NCBI GenBank assembly: GCA_947497905.1
Contig: CANMIH010000006.1
Span: 18,467-82,466 of the forward strand
Direction: 5' to 3'
DNA: 64,000 nt
Origin: an uncultured Pelagimonas sp.
GTDB taxonomy: Bacteria; Pseudomonadota; Alphaproteobacteria; Rhodobacterales; Rhodobacteraceae
A program made the position numbers and the translations under genes. Positions 9,820 to 17,986 of the stretch are shown in pieces. Under the pieces are notes generated by a model. It was not told the origin of the DNA. It made no database searches and worked only from the letters and a program-made list of their open reading frames with translations. Within the stretch, counting starts at the first letter, position 1, and the number at the start of each line of letters is the position of its first letter.

Positions 9820-10335
9820 ATGTTGGAACGGGTGGCAGAACAAAACGGTCAAATCAGCACAGCGTGGTATTCCCCCTGTGAGACCTATCGCTATGGATTG
9901 CGGCGGCATTGGGGGGACGGCGGAGAGGTGCTGTATGTCATGCTCAATCCGTCAACCGCGACGGAAGAACGCAACGATCCCACCATCGAACGCTGTCAGC
10001 GGCGGGCGGTGCAGATGGGATTTGGGGCCATGCGGATCGCCAATCTCTTTGCCTTCCGCGCCACCAAACCCGAAGATCTAAAGCGTGCGGAAGATCCCGA
10101 AGGGCCTGAAAATGCCGCACTGTTGCAGCGGTGGTCGGGCCGCGCCGATATGACCATCGCAGGATGGGGAACGCATGGCGCGCTTCTGGGGCAGGCGGGC
10201 CGGGTGGCGCCGATCCTTGAAGGGGACGTGCGCCATCTTGGGTTGACCAAAGCCGGGCACCCGCGCCATCCGCTTTATGTGTCTTATGCCACGGCCCTCG
10301 CCGTTTGGCCCAAAGAGGTGCGCTATGCAGGATGA
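9820..10335 (+). CDS. DUF1643 domain protein
   Basis: 171 residues with the DUF1643 pattern: YRYGLRRHWGDGGEVLYVMLNPSTATEERNDPTIERCQRRA near the start, then LFAFRATKP and a distal IAGWGTHG and LGLTKAGHPRHPLY. Function unknown; the family is widespread and sometimes found near mobile or plasmid genes. Its stop overlaps the start of the next small gene by 11 bp, so the two are co-translated. ATG 9820 lacks a clear ribosome binding site. Confidence 0.85.
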   Translation: MLERVAEQNGQISTAWYSPCETYRYGLRRHWGDGGEVLYVMLNPSTATEERNDPTIERCQRRAVQMGFGAMRIANLFAFRATKPEDLKRAEDPEGPENAALLQRWSGRADMTIAGWGTHGALLGQAGRVAPILEGDVRHLGLTKAGHPRHPLYVSYATALAVWPKEVRYAG

Positions 10336-10627
10336 AGACCACGCCGAGGTCGATGCGACACAGGTGGCGTTGCAACGCCTGACGGATGAGGTTGGCCGCC
10401 TGAACAACCATCGATTTGTTCGTGTGCACAATTCGATCCTGCGCTTGATGGGCTATCAGTTTCTGCGGGGGCTGGCCTTTGGGCTTGGCTCGGCGATTGG
10501 GGCGACCGCGTTGGTGTCGATCATCGTCTTGCTTCTGAGTCAGATCGAATTTGTTCCGATCATTGGCGATCTTGCCACACGGGTGATCGACGAAATCGGC
10601 ATTTCGCCTTCAGAAGGCACCCGTTAA
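10325..10627 (+). CDS. DUF5665-like small membrane protein
   Basis: 100-residue protein: a short helical N-terminus (VALQRLTDEVGRLNNHRFVRVHNS), then LRLMGYQFLRGLAFGLGSAIGATALVSIIVLLLSQI, one long or two close membrane helices, and a soluble C-terminus (GDLATRVIDEIG). This fits DUF5665, of unknown role. ATG 10325 is preceded by AGAGGTG and lies inside the end of the DUF1643 gene, implying coupled translation. The naming is by resemblance only. Confidence 0.75.
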   Translation: MQDEDHAEVDATQVALQRLTDEVGRLNNHRFVRVHNSILRLMGYQFLRGLAFGLGSAIGATALVSIIVLLLSQIEFVPIIGDLATRVIDEIGISPSEGTR

Positions 10628-10700
10628 CTTCCTGCGACTATAGATTGTGTGAAGCTCAGGAATCTGAGAAGATCAAAGGTGAACGGTCGCGGGGCTCGAC

Positions 10701-11252
10701 ATGTATTTTCTTGCTGGACTGATGGGGATGATGGCCCTTGGCTCGGTTGCAATGGTCGCAACCATGCCGTCAGGTGCGTCTGATACAGCGGACGAGGATC
10801 AGGATCTGCAGGATCAGGAACTGGACCTCGATCTGGAGGCCAGCGCCGAACCCAGTCTGTTTGAAACTATGGGCATTCCTCAGGCGGAGAGCACAACCGT
10901 GCAAGCCTCTGCCGTGAAGAGCGGCATCGAGATGGCGGAGGCCGTTTTGTCTGAGGCCTCGCAGGATGATCTGTTGGATGACAATCCCGCCGCCCTGCCA
11001 CTGGCGGATTGGGCTGTGCCGCCGATGATGGATTTCGACGAAGACGAAGAGAAAATGATGGTTGTCTATGATGACAGCCAGGCCGATGCCGACCCGGATC
11101 TCGATGTCCGGGTGTCTGACGCCAACCCTGAGGTGAGTGAAATTGTGGTGGATGGCACGGTTCTGGCGACCCTGCCTACCTCTGAGGCTCCTGCACCAGA
11201 TCAGGTTGTACTTGTTGGGGAAAGTGTGGCGTCCGAAATGGAGCTTGCCTAA
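10701..11252 (+). CDS. acidic membrane-anchored hypothetical protein
   Basis: 183 residues: an N-terminal membrane helix or uncleaved signal ([22 protein letters not shown]) followed by a strongly acidic, low-complexity region ([42 protein letters not shown]). There are no cysteines and little predicted structure. ATG 10701 has no clear ribosome binding site. No family recognised; it resembles conserved acidic proteins of roseobacters. It ends about 130 bp before rpsO on the same strand. A structural or calcium-binding role is possible, but there is no direct evidence. Confidence 0.6.
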   Translation: MYFLAGLMGMMALGSVAMVATMPSGASDTADEDQDLQDQELDLDLEASAEPSLFETMGIPQAESTTVQASAVKSGIEMAEAVLSEASQDDLLDDNPAALPLADWAVPPMMDFDEDEEKMMVVYDDSQADADPDLDVRVSDANPEVSEIVVDGTVLATLPTSEAPAPDQVVLVGESVASEMELA

Positions 11253-11294
11253 CTCCACGCTTGGCAATTTCACCAGAATCGCGTATATGCGCGC

Positions 11295-11310
11295 ATCCGC
11301 TGATGCGGAT
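11295..11310 (+). promoter_or_regulatory. hairpin in the rpsO leader
   Basis: ATCCGC-TGAT-GCGGAT forms a perfect 6-bp stem with a tetraloop 70 nt upstream of the rpsO start. S15 represses its own translation in several bacteria by binding leader RNA structure, so this is a candidate, unproven. Confidence 0.35.
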
Positions 11311-11379
11311 ATCTCCATGGGCCCTGCTGGACGACATCCCGGCTTGAGCCATAACCCTTTGATCCGAAAGGAGACCCCG

Positions 11380-11649
11380 ATGTCGATCACTGCAGAAGAA
11401 AAAACACGCCTGATGAAAGAATTCGCCACCAAAGAAGGTGACACCGGTTCGCCGGAAGTCCAGGTGGCTATCCTAACATCGCGCATTTCGACTCTGACCG
11501 AGCACTTCAAAACCCACAAGAAAGACAACCACTCGCGTCGTGGTCTTCTGAAATTGGTTGCTCAGCGCCGTAAGCTGCTGGACTACACCAAGGGCAAAGA
11601 CGAAGCTCGTTACCAGGACCTGATCAAGCGTCTGGGCATCCGCCGCTAA
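11380..11649 (+). CDS. rpsO: 30S ribosomal protein S15
   Basis: Primary 16S rRNA-binding protein of the small-subunit platform. The 89-residue length and sequence are typical ([55 protein letters not shown] at the end). ATG 11380 follows AAAGGAGACC. Usually pnp follows directly; here pnp is 2.8 kb away on the same strand, with three minus-strand genes between them. A hairpin terminator follows at 11691. Confidence 0.98.
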   Translation: MSITAEEKTRLMKEFATKEGDTGSPEVQVAILTSRISTLTEHFKTHKKDNHSRRGLLKLVAQRRKLLDYTKGKDEARYQDLIKRLGIRR

Positions 11650-11690
11650 GGCCGATGCCGGGTGGGTTCACCCGATGCTGACAGAGACAG

Positions 11691-11718
11691 ACGCCCGTTC
11701 CTCAGGAGCGGGCGTTTT
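11691..11718 (+). terminator. rpsO terminator
   Basis: ACGCCCGTTCC-TCAGG-AGCGGGCGT-type stem (one G-T pair) followed by TTTT, about 40 nt after rpsO. It would also lie at the end of the convergent gene at 11724-12566. Confidence 0.8.
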
Positions 11719-11723
11719 CCGTT

Positions 11724-12566
11724 TCAGGGTAATTGATAATGGATAAAGCGATTGTAGAGCTGCAGATAGAGGTCCTTGCCATGCATCGTGGTGAAATCCC
11801 CGGCATCCTGCGCTGAGGGCACCACCGTGCGGGATGCGACCTGACCGCTGTCGATATCCAGCTCATAGAGATAATCCTTTTCACAGGATCCGCCGTCGAT
11901 GGCGAAAACACGCGCCTCATTGAAGGCAAACCCCCGTCCTCCGGCGACGCGGTGCGGCGACACCCACATGACGCTTTGCAGGTCCGGGGCAAGGCGGATC
12001 ATAACACCATAGCGGCGGGTTCCGGAACAGCGGTTTAAGGTATCCAGAGACAACAGGAGGCTGCCATCTGAGAGCTCGGCAAGGGAGGTGTCTGATGGTC
12101 GGTGGTCATCGGTGTCTCCGGCTGAGATCCCGCCGGGGCCGATCGGAAAGGTCAGTTTGATGGCCTGACCCGTTTGATAGGTGGGGGCAAAGCGGCCGAC
12201 GAGCAGGTAAAGTTCGCTCCCATCCTGCCAGGTGCGGGTCAGGATGTGCGTATCGTCGGCTGTAACATAGGCCGCGACCTCGTGGCGGGATTGCCCCAGA
12301 AACGGAGGTGGATCCTGGCGGTTCAGGGTTTGGCGAAACCGGTTGTAGCCCTCATGCTCCGTGCCGACCGGGCTGCGTGGTAGGTCTTGAATGCGCGTTG
12401 CGCGAATGTCTTTCTGAGGGCCGGGGTTTTCCGTTGGGACCACATAGGCCTGAGGCAGAGAGGTGCCGGTGGCCTGAGGTTCAAAGGCTTTGAGCAGAGG
12501 GGATCTCTCTTGTGCAGCGAGAGGCGCGGCTAAAATCAGCGCGGCGAAGAGTGAGACAATACGCAT
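11724..12566 (-). CDS. secreted hypothetical protein
   Basis: 280 residues with a clear Sec signal peptide (MRIVSLFAALILAAPLAAQ). The mature part has repeating aromatic/Gly-rich strands (THILTRTWQDGSELYLLVGRF, GSLLLSLDTLNRCSGTRRYGVMIRL, LQSVMWVSPHRVAGGRGFAFNEARVFAIDGGSCEKDYLYELD) suggesting a beta-rich, perhaps propeller-like, periplasmic domain with two cysteines. Family not recognised. ATG 12566 follows AGGATGACCCG. The frame remains open to 12644 but the signal peptide fixes the start. It follows the antiporter gene on the same strand by 96 bp. Confidence 0.75.
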   Translation of the reverse strand: MRIVSLFAALILAAPLAAQERSPLLKAFEPQATGTSLPQAYVVPTENPGPQKDIRATRIQDLPRSPVGTEHEGYNRFRQTLNRQDPPPFLGQSRHEVAAYVTADDTHILTRTWQDGSELYLLVGRFAPTYQTGQAIKLTFPIGPGGISAGDTDDHRPSDTSLAELSDGSLLLSLDTLNRCSGTRRYGVMIRLAPDLQSVMWVSPHRVAGGRGFAFNEARVFAIDGGSCEKDYLYELDIDSGQVASRTVVPSAQDAGDFTTMHGKDLYLQLYNRFIHYQLP

Positions 12567-12662
12567 CGGGTCATCCTGTATAAAGGTGCCGGCGCGATTT
12601 GGGTGCGCCGGGGGCAGGGTGCCAGCCCCCGAACGCCTGTTCAATTGAGGGATTCCCGACCG

Positions 12663-13910
12663 TCAGACCAAATCAGGTTCGCGGCCCAGTTTGCGGGCCA
12701 CCCTGGCAACAGTCAGCCCCTGAACGATGATCGAGAAAATCACGATGACATAGGTCACCGTCAAAATAAGCGGTTTCCATTCGTTCTCAGGAAGAGACAG
12801 AGCCAGAGCAACCGAGATACCGCCTTTGATCCCCCCCCATGTCATGATCGGGATCACGCCCGGTCCAAAGGCGCGGAAGGGGCGGAGCATCAGAATTGGA
12901 CAGGCCACGGCCGCGAGGCGCCCCAAAAGGGCGAGTGCGATTGAAAGCACGGCGGTGGGCAGGAGGCTCTGGTCAAGCTGGACTGCGAACACCTCAAAGC
13001 CAATAAGCAGAAACAGCACCGCGTTGAGAATTTCGTCGATCAGGATCCAGAATTTGTCGACGTATTCGCGCGTTTGCGCCGACATACCGTGTTTGGCGCC
13101 GATGTCGCCGATCAGCAATCCGGCGCAGACCGCTGCAATTGGGGCTGACACATGTAACCACAGCGCGAGTGTGTAGCCGCCAAAGGCAAGCCCAAGTGTC
13201 AGAAGAACTTCAAGCGAGTAGTCATCGATCAACCGCATGACCCGGAACACCAGCCATCCCAAGACAATCCCAAGCAGGGCACCCCCAACGGCTTCTTGCA
13301 GGAACAGTGTGATTGCCGCAGCAGCGCCGCTTTCGGCATGGCTGTCATGGGGAAAGGCCAGCCCAACAAGGACAAGGAACACGACGTAGCCAACCCCATC
13401 ATTGAACAGGCTTTCGCCTGCGATCTGGGTTTCCAGCGATTTGCGCAGGTTGGCTTCTCGCAAGACGCCGAGCACAGCCACGGGATCTGTGGGGGAGATC
13501 AGGGCGCCAAACACCAGCGCGATCAGGATCGGGGCCCCGGTGAGCCAGGAAAACCCAAACCCGATGAGTGCGGTGGACAGACCAACGCCTATGGTTGCCA
13601 TCAGGAGCACAGTGGGCCAGACCGCACGAAGATCGGTCAGTTTGACATGAAGCGCACCGGCGAAAAGGAGCAGGCCTAGCATGCCTTCGAGCAGAGCATC
13701 GGAAAAGTCGATTCCGAGTACCACAGTTCGGATCTGGTTTGAAATGTCCCACCCGGGCACGGCGAGATCAAAAGCCATGGTGGCAAGTGACGCCGCAAGC
13801 GCCACAACCAAAATGCCGATGGCGGATGGCAGTTTGAGAAAAAGGTGGTTGATTGCGCCAAACGCGCCAGCAAGTACGATCAACAAAGAGGCGATCTGCA
13901 AAAGGTTCAT
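12663..13910 (-). CDS. CPA1-family sodium/proton antiporter (NhaP-like)
   Basis: Inner-membrane cation/proton exchanger of 415 residues and about 12 helices. The transport core motifs are visible: FGALISPTDPVAVLG and GESLFNDGVGYVVF, the conserved Asp/Asn-Asp residues of the CPA1 fold, and SYSLEVLLTLGLAFGGY-type helix later. There is no long cytoplasmic C-terminal regulatory tail. ATG 13910 chosen; an ATG at 13925 adds five residues, and neither has a good ribosome binding site. The paired palindrome at 13942-14001 sits directly upstream, possibly controlling expression. Ion specificity (Na+ or K+) is not decidable here. Confidence 0.88.
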   Translation of the reverse strand: MNLLQIASLLIVLAGAFGAINHLFLKLPSAIGILVVALAASLATMAFDLAVPGWDISNQIRTVVLGIDFSDALLEGMLGLLLFAGALHVKLTDLRAVWPTVLLMATIGVGLSTALIGFGFSWLTGAPILIALVFGALISPTDPVAVLGVLREANLRKSLETQIAGESLFNDGVGYVVFLVLVGLAFPHDSHAESGAAAAITLFLQEAVGGALLGIVLGWLVFRVMRLIDDYSLEVLLTLGLAFGGYTLALWLHVSAPIAAVCAGLLIGDIGAKHGMSAQTREYVDKFWILIDEILNAVLFLLIGFEVFAVQLDQSLLPTAVLSIALALLGRLAAVACPILMLRPFRAFGPGVIPIMTWGGIKGGISVALALSLPENEWKPLILTVTYVIVIFSIIVQGLTVARVARKLGREPDLV

Positions 13911-13941
13911 AGGGTACCCAAACATGATTGGGGGCGCGGTG

Positions 13942-14001
13942 CCCGAATTTTCTTGAAAATTCGAATGTCCGGATATGTGCGAATTTTCAAGAAAATTCGG
14001 G
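13942..14001. repeat. paired 22-bp palindromic repeat
   Basis: Arm 1 (13942-13963) is CC followed by CGAATTTTC-TT-GAAAATTCG; arm 2 (13980-14001) is its exact reverse complement. Each arm is also nearly self-palindromic (9-bp stem with a 2-nt centre). The 16-nt spacer is AATGTCCGGATATGTG. It lies in the 94 bp between a small minus-strand gene and the antiporter, so the transcript could form either one 22-bp hairpin or two short ones. Confidence 0.85.
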
Positions 14002-14004
14002 AAA

Positions 14005-14232
14005 TCACAGGTGGATATGTATGGGGTGTTGCGAGCATATGACCACGTATTGTCCGCCACATTCCACGAGGTGAAACCCCCGTTTTCGGACCTCGTCAAA
14101 AAGCCGGTCACGTCCGATTTGTGCGTCAACCCAACGCGTGGACCGACGGACAACACCGCCTTTGTCGACGGCTTTGGCGGAAAACACCTGATCCAACCAA
14201 TGGTTGGCATGGGCAGCACTGGGAACAAACAT
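14005..14232 (-). CDS. small conserved protein, PRAI-mislabelled roseobacter family
   Basis: 75 residues: HANHWLDQVFSAKAVDKGGVVRRSTRWVDAQIGRDRLFDEVRKRGFHLVECGGQYVVICSQHP. I recognise the pattern WLDQIFSAKA..GGVVRRS..WVE..IGRDRF..EVR.RGFHL.E.GGQ from short Rhodobacteraceae proteins that databases sometimes label phosphoribosylanthranilate isomerase, although they are far too short for that TIM-barrel enzyme. The role is unknown. ATG 14232 has no strong ribosome binding site. It lies upstream of the antiporter on the same strand, with the paired palindrome in between. Confidence 0.65.
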   Translation of the reverse strand: MFVPSAAHANHWLDQVFSAKAVDKGGVVRRSTRWVDAQIGRDRLFDEVRKRGFHLVECGGQYVVICSQHPIHIHL

Positions 14233-14382
14233 GGCACGAAAATCGCACCGGTTTGGTTAAGGTTTCGTCAAGGTGGAACTATTAAATCAAGGTTTCCTTA
14301 TGCGTCAATTTCGGTTATGGGGCACTTACATCTGGAACGTGGCGCGATGGCCCCCGCGCTGTGACAGAAGATGATAGGGGTC

Positions 14383-14439
14383 GGCGGCAATGGGGCCGCC
14401 ATGCAAACGAGAGCCCCGGCAGGGGTCGGCAGCGCTCTC
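14383..14439 (+). promoter_or_regulatory. pnp leader stem-loops
   Basis: Two stems precede pnp: GGCGGC-AATGGG-GCCGCC (14383-14400), then GAGAGC (14409-14414) pairing with GCTCTC (14434-14439) around an inner CCCC-GGCA-GGGG. In E. coli the pnp leader is a hairpin cut by RNase III for autoregulation; a similar role here is inference. Confidence 0.5.
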
Positions 14440-14454
14440 TATTAGGATACGATG

Positions 14455-16587
14455 ATGTTCAAAGAAACCAAGAAGACCATGCAGTGGGGCGAAGAAACGC
14501 TCACGCTGGAGACCGGCAAGGTTGCCCGTCAGGCAGATGGCACCGTGATTGCCACCCTGGGTGAAACCAGCGTCATGGCCAACGTGACCTTCGCCAAACA
14601 GCAGAAAGAAGGCCAGGACTTCTTCCCGCTGACCGTGCACTACCAGGAGAAATACTATGCTGCGGGTAAAATCCCTGGCGGTTTCTTCAAGCGTGAAGCA
14701 CGCCCGACCGAAAAAGAAACACTGACTGCACGTCTGATCGACCGTCCGATCCGTCCGTTGTTTGTTCCGGGCTTCAAAAACGAAGTTCTGGTGATGTGTA
14801 CCGTGTTGAGCCACGATCTGGTCAATGACCCGGACATCGTTGCCATGATCGCAGCCTCCGCCGCTCTGACCATCTCGGGTGCACCGTTCCGCGGACCGAT
14901 CGCGGGTGCACGTGTTGGCTTCGAAGAGGGCGAATATGTTCTGAACCCGACTGTCGACGACATGGATCAGCTGCGCAACAACCCGGACCAGCGTCTGGAC
15001 CTCGTTGTGGCCGGTACCAAAGATGCCGTGATGATGGTTGAATCGGAAGCCTACGAGCTGACCGAAGAGGAAATGCTGGGCGCGGTCCTGTTTGCGCACG
15101 AGCAGATCCAGCCGGTGATCGACCTGATCATTGATCTGGCCGAAGAAACCGCAAAAGAGCCGTTTGACTTCACACCGCCTAACTACGACGAGCTGTTCTC
15201 TGCTGTCAGCGCCGCCGGTGCAGACAAGATGAAAGCCGCCTATGCCATTTCGGACAAGCAAGAGCGCGTTGCCGCTGTTGCCGCCGCGAAGGAAGAGATC
15301 AAGGGCGCACTGAGCGAAGAGCAGCTGGAAGACGCGAACTTGGGTTCGGCGCTGAAAAAGCTGGAATCGACCGTTCTGCGTTCGGATGTTGTGAAGAACA
15401 AGCGCCGCATCGATGGCCGCGCTCTGGACCAGATCCGTCCAATCGTTTCGGAAACCGGCCTGTTGCCGCGGACCCATGGTTCGGCTCTGTTCACCCGTGG
15501 CGAAACTCAGGGTCTGGTTGTGACCACTCTGGGCACTGGCGACGATGAGCAGATCATCGATGCACTGCACGGCAACTACCGTTCGAACTTCCTGCTGCAC
15601 TATAACTTCCCACCCTATTCGGTTGGTGAAGTGGGCCGCGTTGGCTCGCCCGGTCGTCGAGAAATTGGTCACGGTAAACTGGCATGGCGCGCGCTGCAGG
15701 CTGTTCTGCCCGCACCGACCGATTTCCCTTACACCATCCGCGTTGTTTCAGAGATCACTGAATCGAACGGTTCGTCTTCGATGGCATCGGTCTGTGGTGG
15801 CTCGCTGTCCATGATGGACGCTGGTGTGCCTTTGAAAGCACCGGTTGCTGGCGTTGCGATGGGTCTGGTTCTGGAAGACGACGGCGACTTCGCTATCCTG
15901 TCGGACATTCTGGGCGACGAAGATCACCTGGGCGACATGGACTTCAAAGTGGCAGGTACCGAAGCTGGTATCACTTCGCTGCAGATGGACATCAAAGTGG
16001 CCGGTATCACGCCGGACATCATGTCTCAGGCCTTGGCTCAGGCCAAAGCGGGTCGTCTGCACATCCTGAACGAGATGTCGAGCGCCATCACCGAAGCCGG
16101 CGAGTTCAGTGTCCACGCACCGCGCATCGAGACCATGCAGATCCCAACCGACAAGATCCGTGAGGTGATCGGCTCGGGCGGTAAAGTGATCCGTGAGATC
16201 GTGGAAACCTCGGGTGCCAAAGTCGACATCAACGACGATGGTGTGATCAAAATCGCATCGGCAAACGGTGAAGCCATTCAGAAGGCCTATGACATGATCC
16301 ATTCGATCGTGGCTGAGCCGGAAGAAGGTCAGATCTACAAAGGTAAAGTTGTGAAGATCGTCGACTTCGGCGCCTTCGTGAACTTCTTTGGCAAGCGTGA
16401 CGGTCTGGTGCACGTGTCTCAGATCGAGAATCGCCGCCTGAACCACCCGTCGGATGTTCTGAAAGAAGGTCAGGACGTATTCGTTAAGCTTCTGGGCTTT
16501 GACGACCGTGGCAAAGTGCGCCTCGCGATGAAGATGGTAGATCAGGAAACTGGCACCGAGCTCGCGAAAGAAGAAAAAGCCGACTAA
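14455..16587 (+). CDS. pnp: polyribonucleotide nucleotidyltransferase (PNPase)
   Basis: Phosphorolytic 3'-to-5' exoribonuclease of RNA turnover and degradosome complexes. 710 residues: two RNase PH domains (about 10-230 and 300-540, with the helical domain between), the second carrying [21 protein letters not shown], then a KH domain ([20 protein letters not shown]) and S1 domain ([21 protein letters not shown]). ATG 14455 gives the usual MF-TKK start; ATG 14452 is directly adjacent and both are served by AGGA at 14443-14446. It is preceded by leader hairpins and ends in a strong terminator. Confidence 0.97.
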   Translation: MFKETKKTMQWGEETLTLETGKVARQADGTVIATLGETSVMANVTFAKQQKEGQDFFPLTVHYQEKYYAAGKIPGGFFKREARPTEKETLTARLIDRPIRPLFVPGFKNEVLVMCTVLSHDLVNDPDIVAMIAASAALTISGAPFRGPIAGARVGFEEGEYVLNPTVDDMDQLRNNPDQRLDLVVAGTKDAVMMVESEAYELTEEEMLGAVLFAHEQIQPVIDLIIDLAEETAKEPFDFTPPNYDELFSAVSAAGADKMKAAYAISDKQERVAAVAAAKEEIKGALSEEQLEDANLGSALKKLESTVLRSDVVKNKRRIDGRALDQIRPIVSETGLLPRTHGSALFTRGETQGLVVTTLGTGDDEQIIDALHGNYRSNFLLHYNFPPYSVGEVGRVGSPGRREIGHGKLAWRALQAVLPAPTDFPYTIRVVSEITESNGSSSMASVCGGSLSMMDAGVPLKAPVAGVAMGLVLEDDGDFAILSDILGDEDHLGDMDFKVAGTEAGITSLQMDIKVAGITPDIMSQALAQAKAGRLHILNEMSSAITEAGEFSVHAPRIETMQIPTDKIREVIGSGGKVIREIVETSGAKVDINDDGVIKIASANGEAIQKAYDMIHSIVAEPEEGQIYKGKVVKIVDFGAFVNFFGKRDGLVHVSQIENRRLNHPSDVLKEGQDVFVKLLGFDDRGKVRLAMKMVDQETGTELAKEEKAD

Positions 16588-16615
16588 GGCTAATTTTTCT
16601 CATCAGAATTCAGTC

Positions 16616-16645
16616 AGGGCGCCTTTTCGGGCGCCCTTTCTTTTT
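16616..16645 (+). terminator. pnp terminator
   Basis: AGGGCGCC-TTTTCG-GGCGCCCT stem followed by TTCTTTTT, about 30 nt after the pnp stop. Confidence 0.9.
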
Positions 16646-16767
16646 GGAAGGGGGCATAAACCTAGGTCCAATGTCGATTGTTTTGATCCTTTTGCGCATC
16701 GTGGTTGGGGCACGGCCTTCCCACCTGTTCCTCATCGCAACACCGCGATGTTCACAGGAGACACGAC

Positions 16768-17109
16768 ATGACCAAAGATATTCTCAAGCTGACCACCCTG
16801 ACCGCCGCCATCGTATCTGTTCCGTTGCTGGCCTTTGCCGAACTCTCGGTTGGCGACCAGGTGGGCACGGATGAGGCGGCGATCCGCGCCTGGATGGAGG
16901 CGCAGGGAGCTGAAGTGACCGAAATTGAGCTGGAAGACGGTGTGATTGAGGTTGAATACACACTGGGCGGCGCTGAATATGAGGCGGAACTGGATGCTGC
17001 GACCGGAGTGGTGGCAGCCATGGAAGCCGATGATGATGACAGCGACGACGATGACAGCGATGACGACGCTGTTGATGAGGACGACAGCGACGCGACCGAC
17101 AACGGGTGA
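16768..17109 (+). CDS. secreted PepSY-like acidic protein
   Basis: 113 residues: signal peptide (LKLTTLTAAIVSVPLLAFA), a short PepSY-type domain (DEAAIRAWMEAQGAEVTEIELEDGVIEVEYTLGGAEYEAELDAATG), and an Asp-rich tail (DDDDSDDDDSDDD) that ends the protein. PepSY domains are found in protease propeptides and periplasmic regulators; the acidic tail could bind divalent cations. ATG 16768 follows CAGGAGACACGAC. The membrane-anchored LuxR-type gene begins 60 bp later on the same strand, so the two may work together. The function is not established. Confidence 0.75.
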   Translation: MTKDILKLTTLTAAIVSVPLLAFAELSVGDQVGTDEAAIRAWMEAQGAEVTEIELEDGVIEVEYTLGGAEYEAELDAATGVVAAMEADDDDSDDDDSDDDAVDEDDSDATDNG

Positions 17110-17169
17110 CGCTTTATATATTGGGGCCCCTGCGATTGTGGAGGGGCCCATTGAAAACGGTGAGAGCGC

Positions 17170-17682
17170 ATGATCCGGTTGCGCTCTCCCCTCGCGCTTT
17201 GGGCCCTGCTGGCGTTGCAGGTGTTCTGTACCCTGTTCTTCGTGTTTGATTCCGTGCTGGATGCCCTGGGTCTGTCCGAGGCTCCATTTGCGCGCGGAAC
17301 CCAGATTTTCGAATATGCGATGACCGTCATGCTGGTGGGCAGTCTAGGATTGACGCTCTACGGTCTGCGGCAGCTCACCCAGCGTCACCAACGAATGGAA
17401 CAGCAGCTCCAGGCCGCCTCTGGTGCGTTTGAGGCTGTGATGGTCAAACAGTTTGCAGAATGGCGTCTGACCCCGTCAGAGGCGGATGTAGCGCGGTTGG
17501 CCATCAAAGGGTTATCGGTGGCGGATATGGCCGCTATTCGTGGCTCTAAGGAAGGCACGATCAAGGCGCAGTCAGCTTCGGTTTATCGCAAGGCTGGTGT
17601 GTCTGGGCGGTTGCAGCTGATCAGCCTCTTTGTCGAAGATCTGATGGGCGAGCCCCTTGTGCATGGACACGGCGCGGAATGA
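17170..17682 (+). CDS. membrane-anchored LuxR-type HTH regulator
   Basis: 170 residues with an unusual layout: two N-terminal membrane helices (about 8-30 and 45-65), a short coiled linker (QLTQRHQRMEQQLQAASGAFE), and a C-terminal LuxR/GerE helix-turn-helix (WRLTPSEADVARLAIKGLSVADMAAIRGSKEGTIKAQSASVYRKAGVSGRLQL). No receiver or autoinducer domain exists, so input presumably comes through the membrane part. The start follows GGTGAGAG. It is directly downstream of the PepSY-like secreted protein, which could be its periplasmic partner or a target. Family is seen in Rhodobacteraceae but its regulon is unknown to me. Confidence 0.85.
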   Translation: MIRLRSPLALWALLALQVFCTLFFVFDSVLDALGLSEAPFARGTQIFEYAMTVMLVGSLGLTLYGLRQLTQRHQRMEQQLQAASGAFEAVMVKQFAEWRLTPSEADVARLAIKGLSVADMAAIRGSKEGTIKAQSASVYRKAGVSGRLQLISLFVEDLMGEPLVHGHGAE

Positions 17683-17908
17683 GAGGGCAGGGCCAGAGGC
17701 TGGGATAAACCACAGTTGGACAGGGCGGCGTTTAAACTTCAGGTCTATTGCTTTGAGTGGGGGAACGGAGAGGTTTGAAGCAGTCCCTCGGTCAGGCGTG
17801 CCATACCCCAGAGTACGATAGCAGTGCGTTAACCATTCCAAGCTAAGCTGTTTCTGACTGAGGGGCATACTTTTGCCGGCTGACGTTACTCACGGAATGC
17901 GCCGCATA
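17683..17908. other. intergenic region, possible small-RNA locus
   Basis: Together with the following hairpin this makes 304 bp without an ORF that I trust between the LuxR-type gene and the YigZ-like gene. It has mixed composition and an AAGCTAAGCT-type short repeat. I could not match it to 4.5S, 6S or tRNA patterns by eye. Because a perfect terminator-like hairpin ends it, a non-coding transcript is possible. Confidence 0.3.
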
Positions 17909-17935
17909 GGGCTCTGGCTGGGGATGCCAGAGCCC
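17909..17935 (+). terminator. strong 10-bp hairpin followed by T-rich run
   Basis: GGGCTCTGGC-TGGGGAT-GCCAGAGCCC is a perfect stem followed by GTTTCCTTTC. It is 226 nt past the LuxR-type stop and 51 nt before the YigZ-like start, so it either ends a transcript starting in the gap or acts as a leader structure. Confidence 0.7.
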
Positions 17936-17986
17936 GTTTCCTTTCTCCCATTCCTTTTTTCGATCTACTGCGCTAGGGCTTGGTCT

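Noticed and set aside
14326..15672. 448-residue minus-strand open frame opposite pnp
   Set aside because: It overlaps the leader and first half of the clearly real pnp; the translation is Gln/His/Arg-rich without a family signature.
17110..17155. Terminator GGGCCCCT...AGGGGCCC between the PepSY-like and LuxR-type genes
   Set aside because: The stem is plausible but has a long loop and no U-tract; it is equally likely an mRNA element, so it is not called a terminator.
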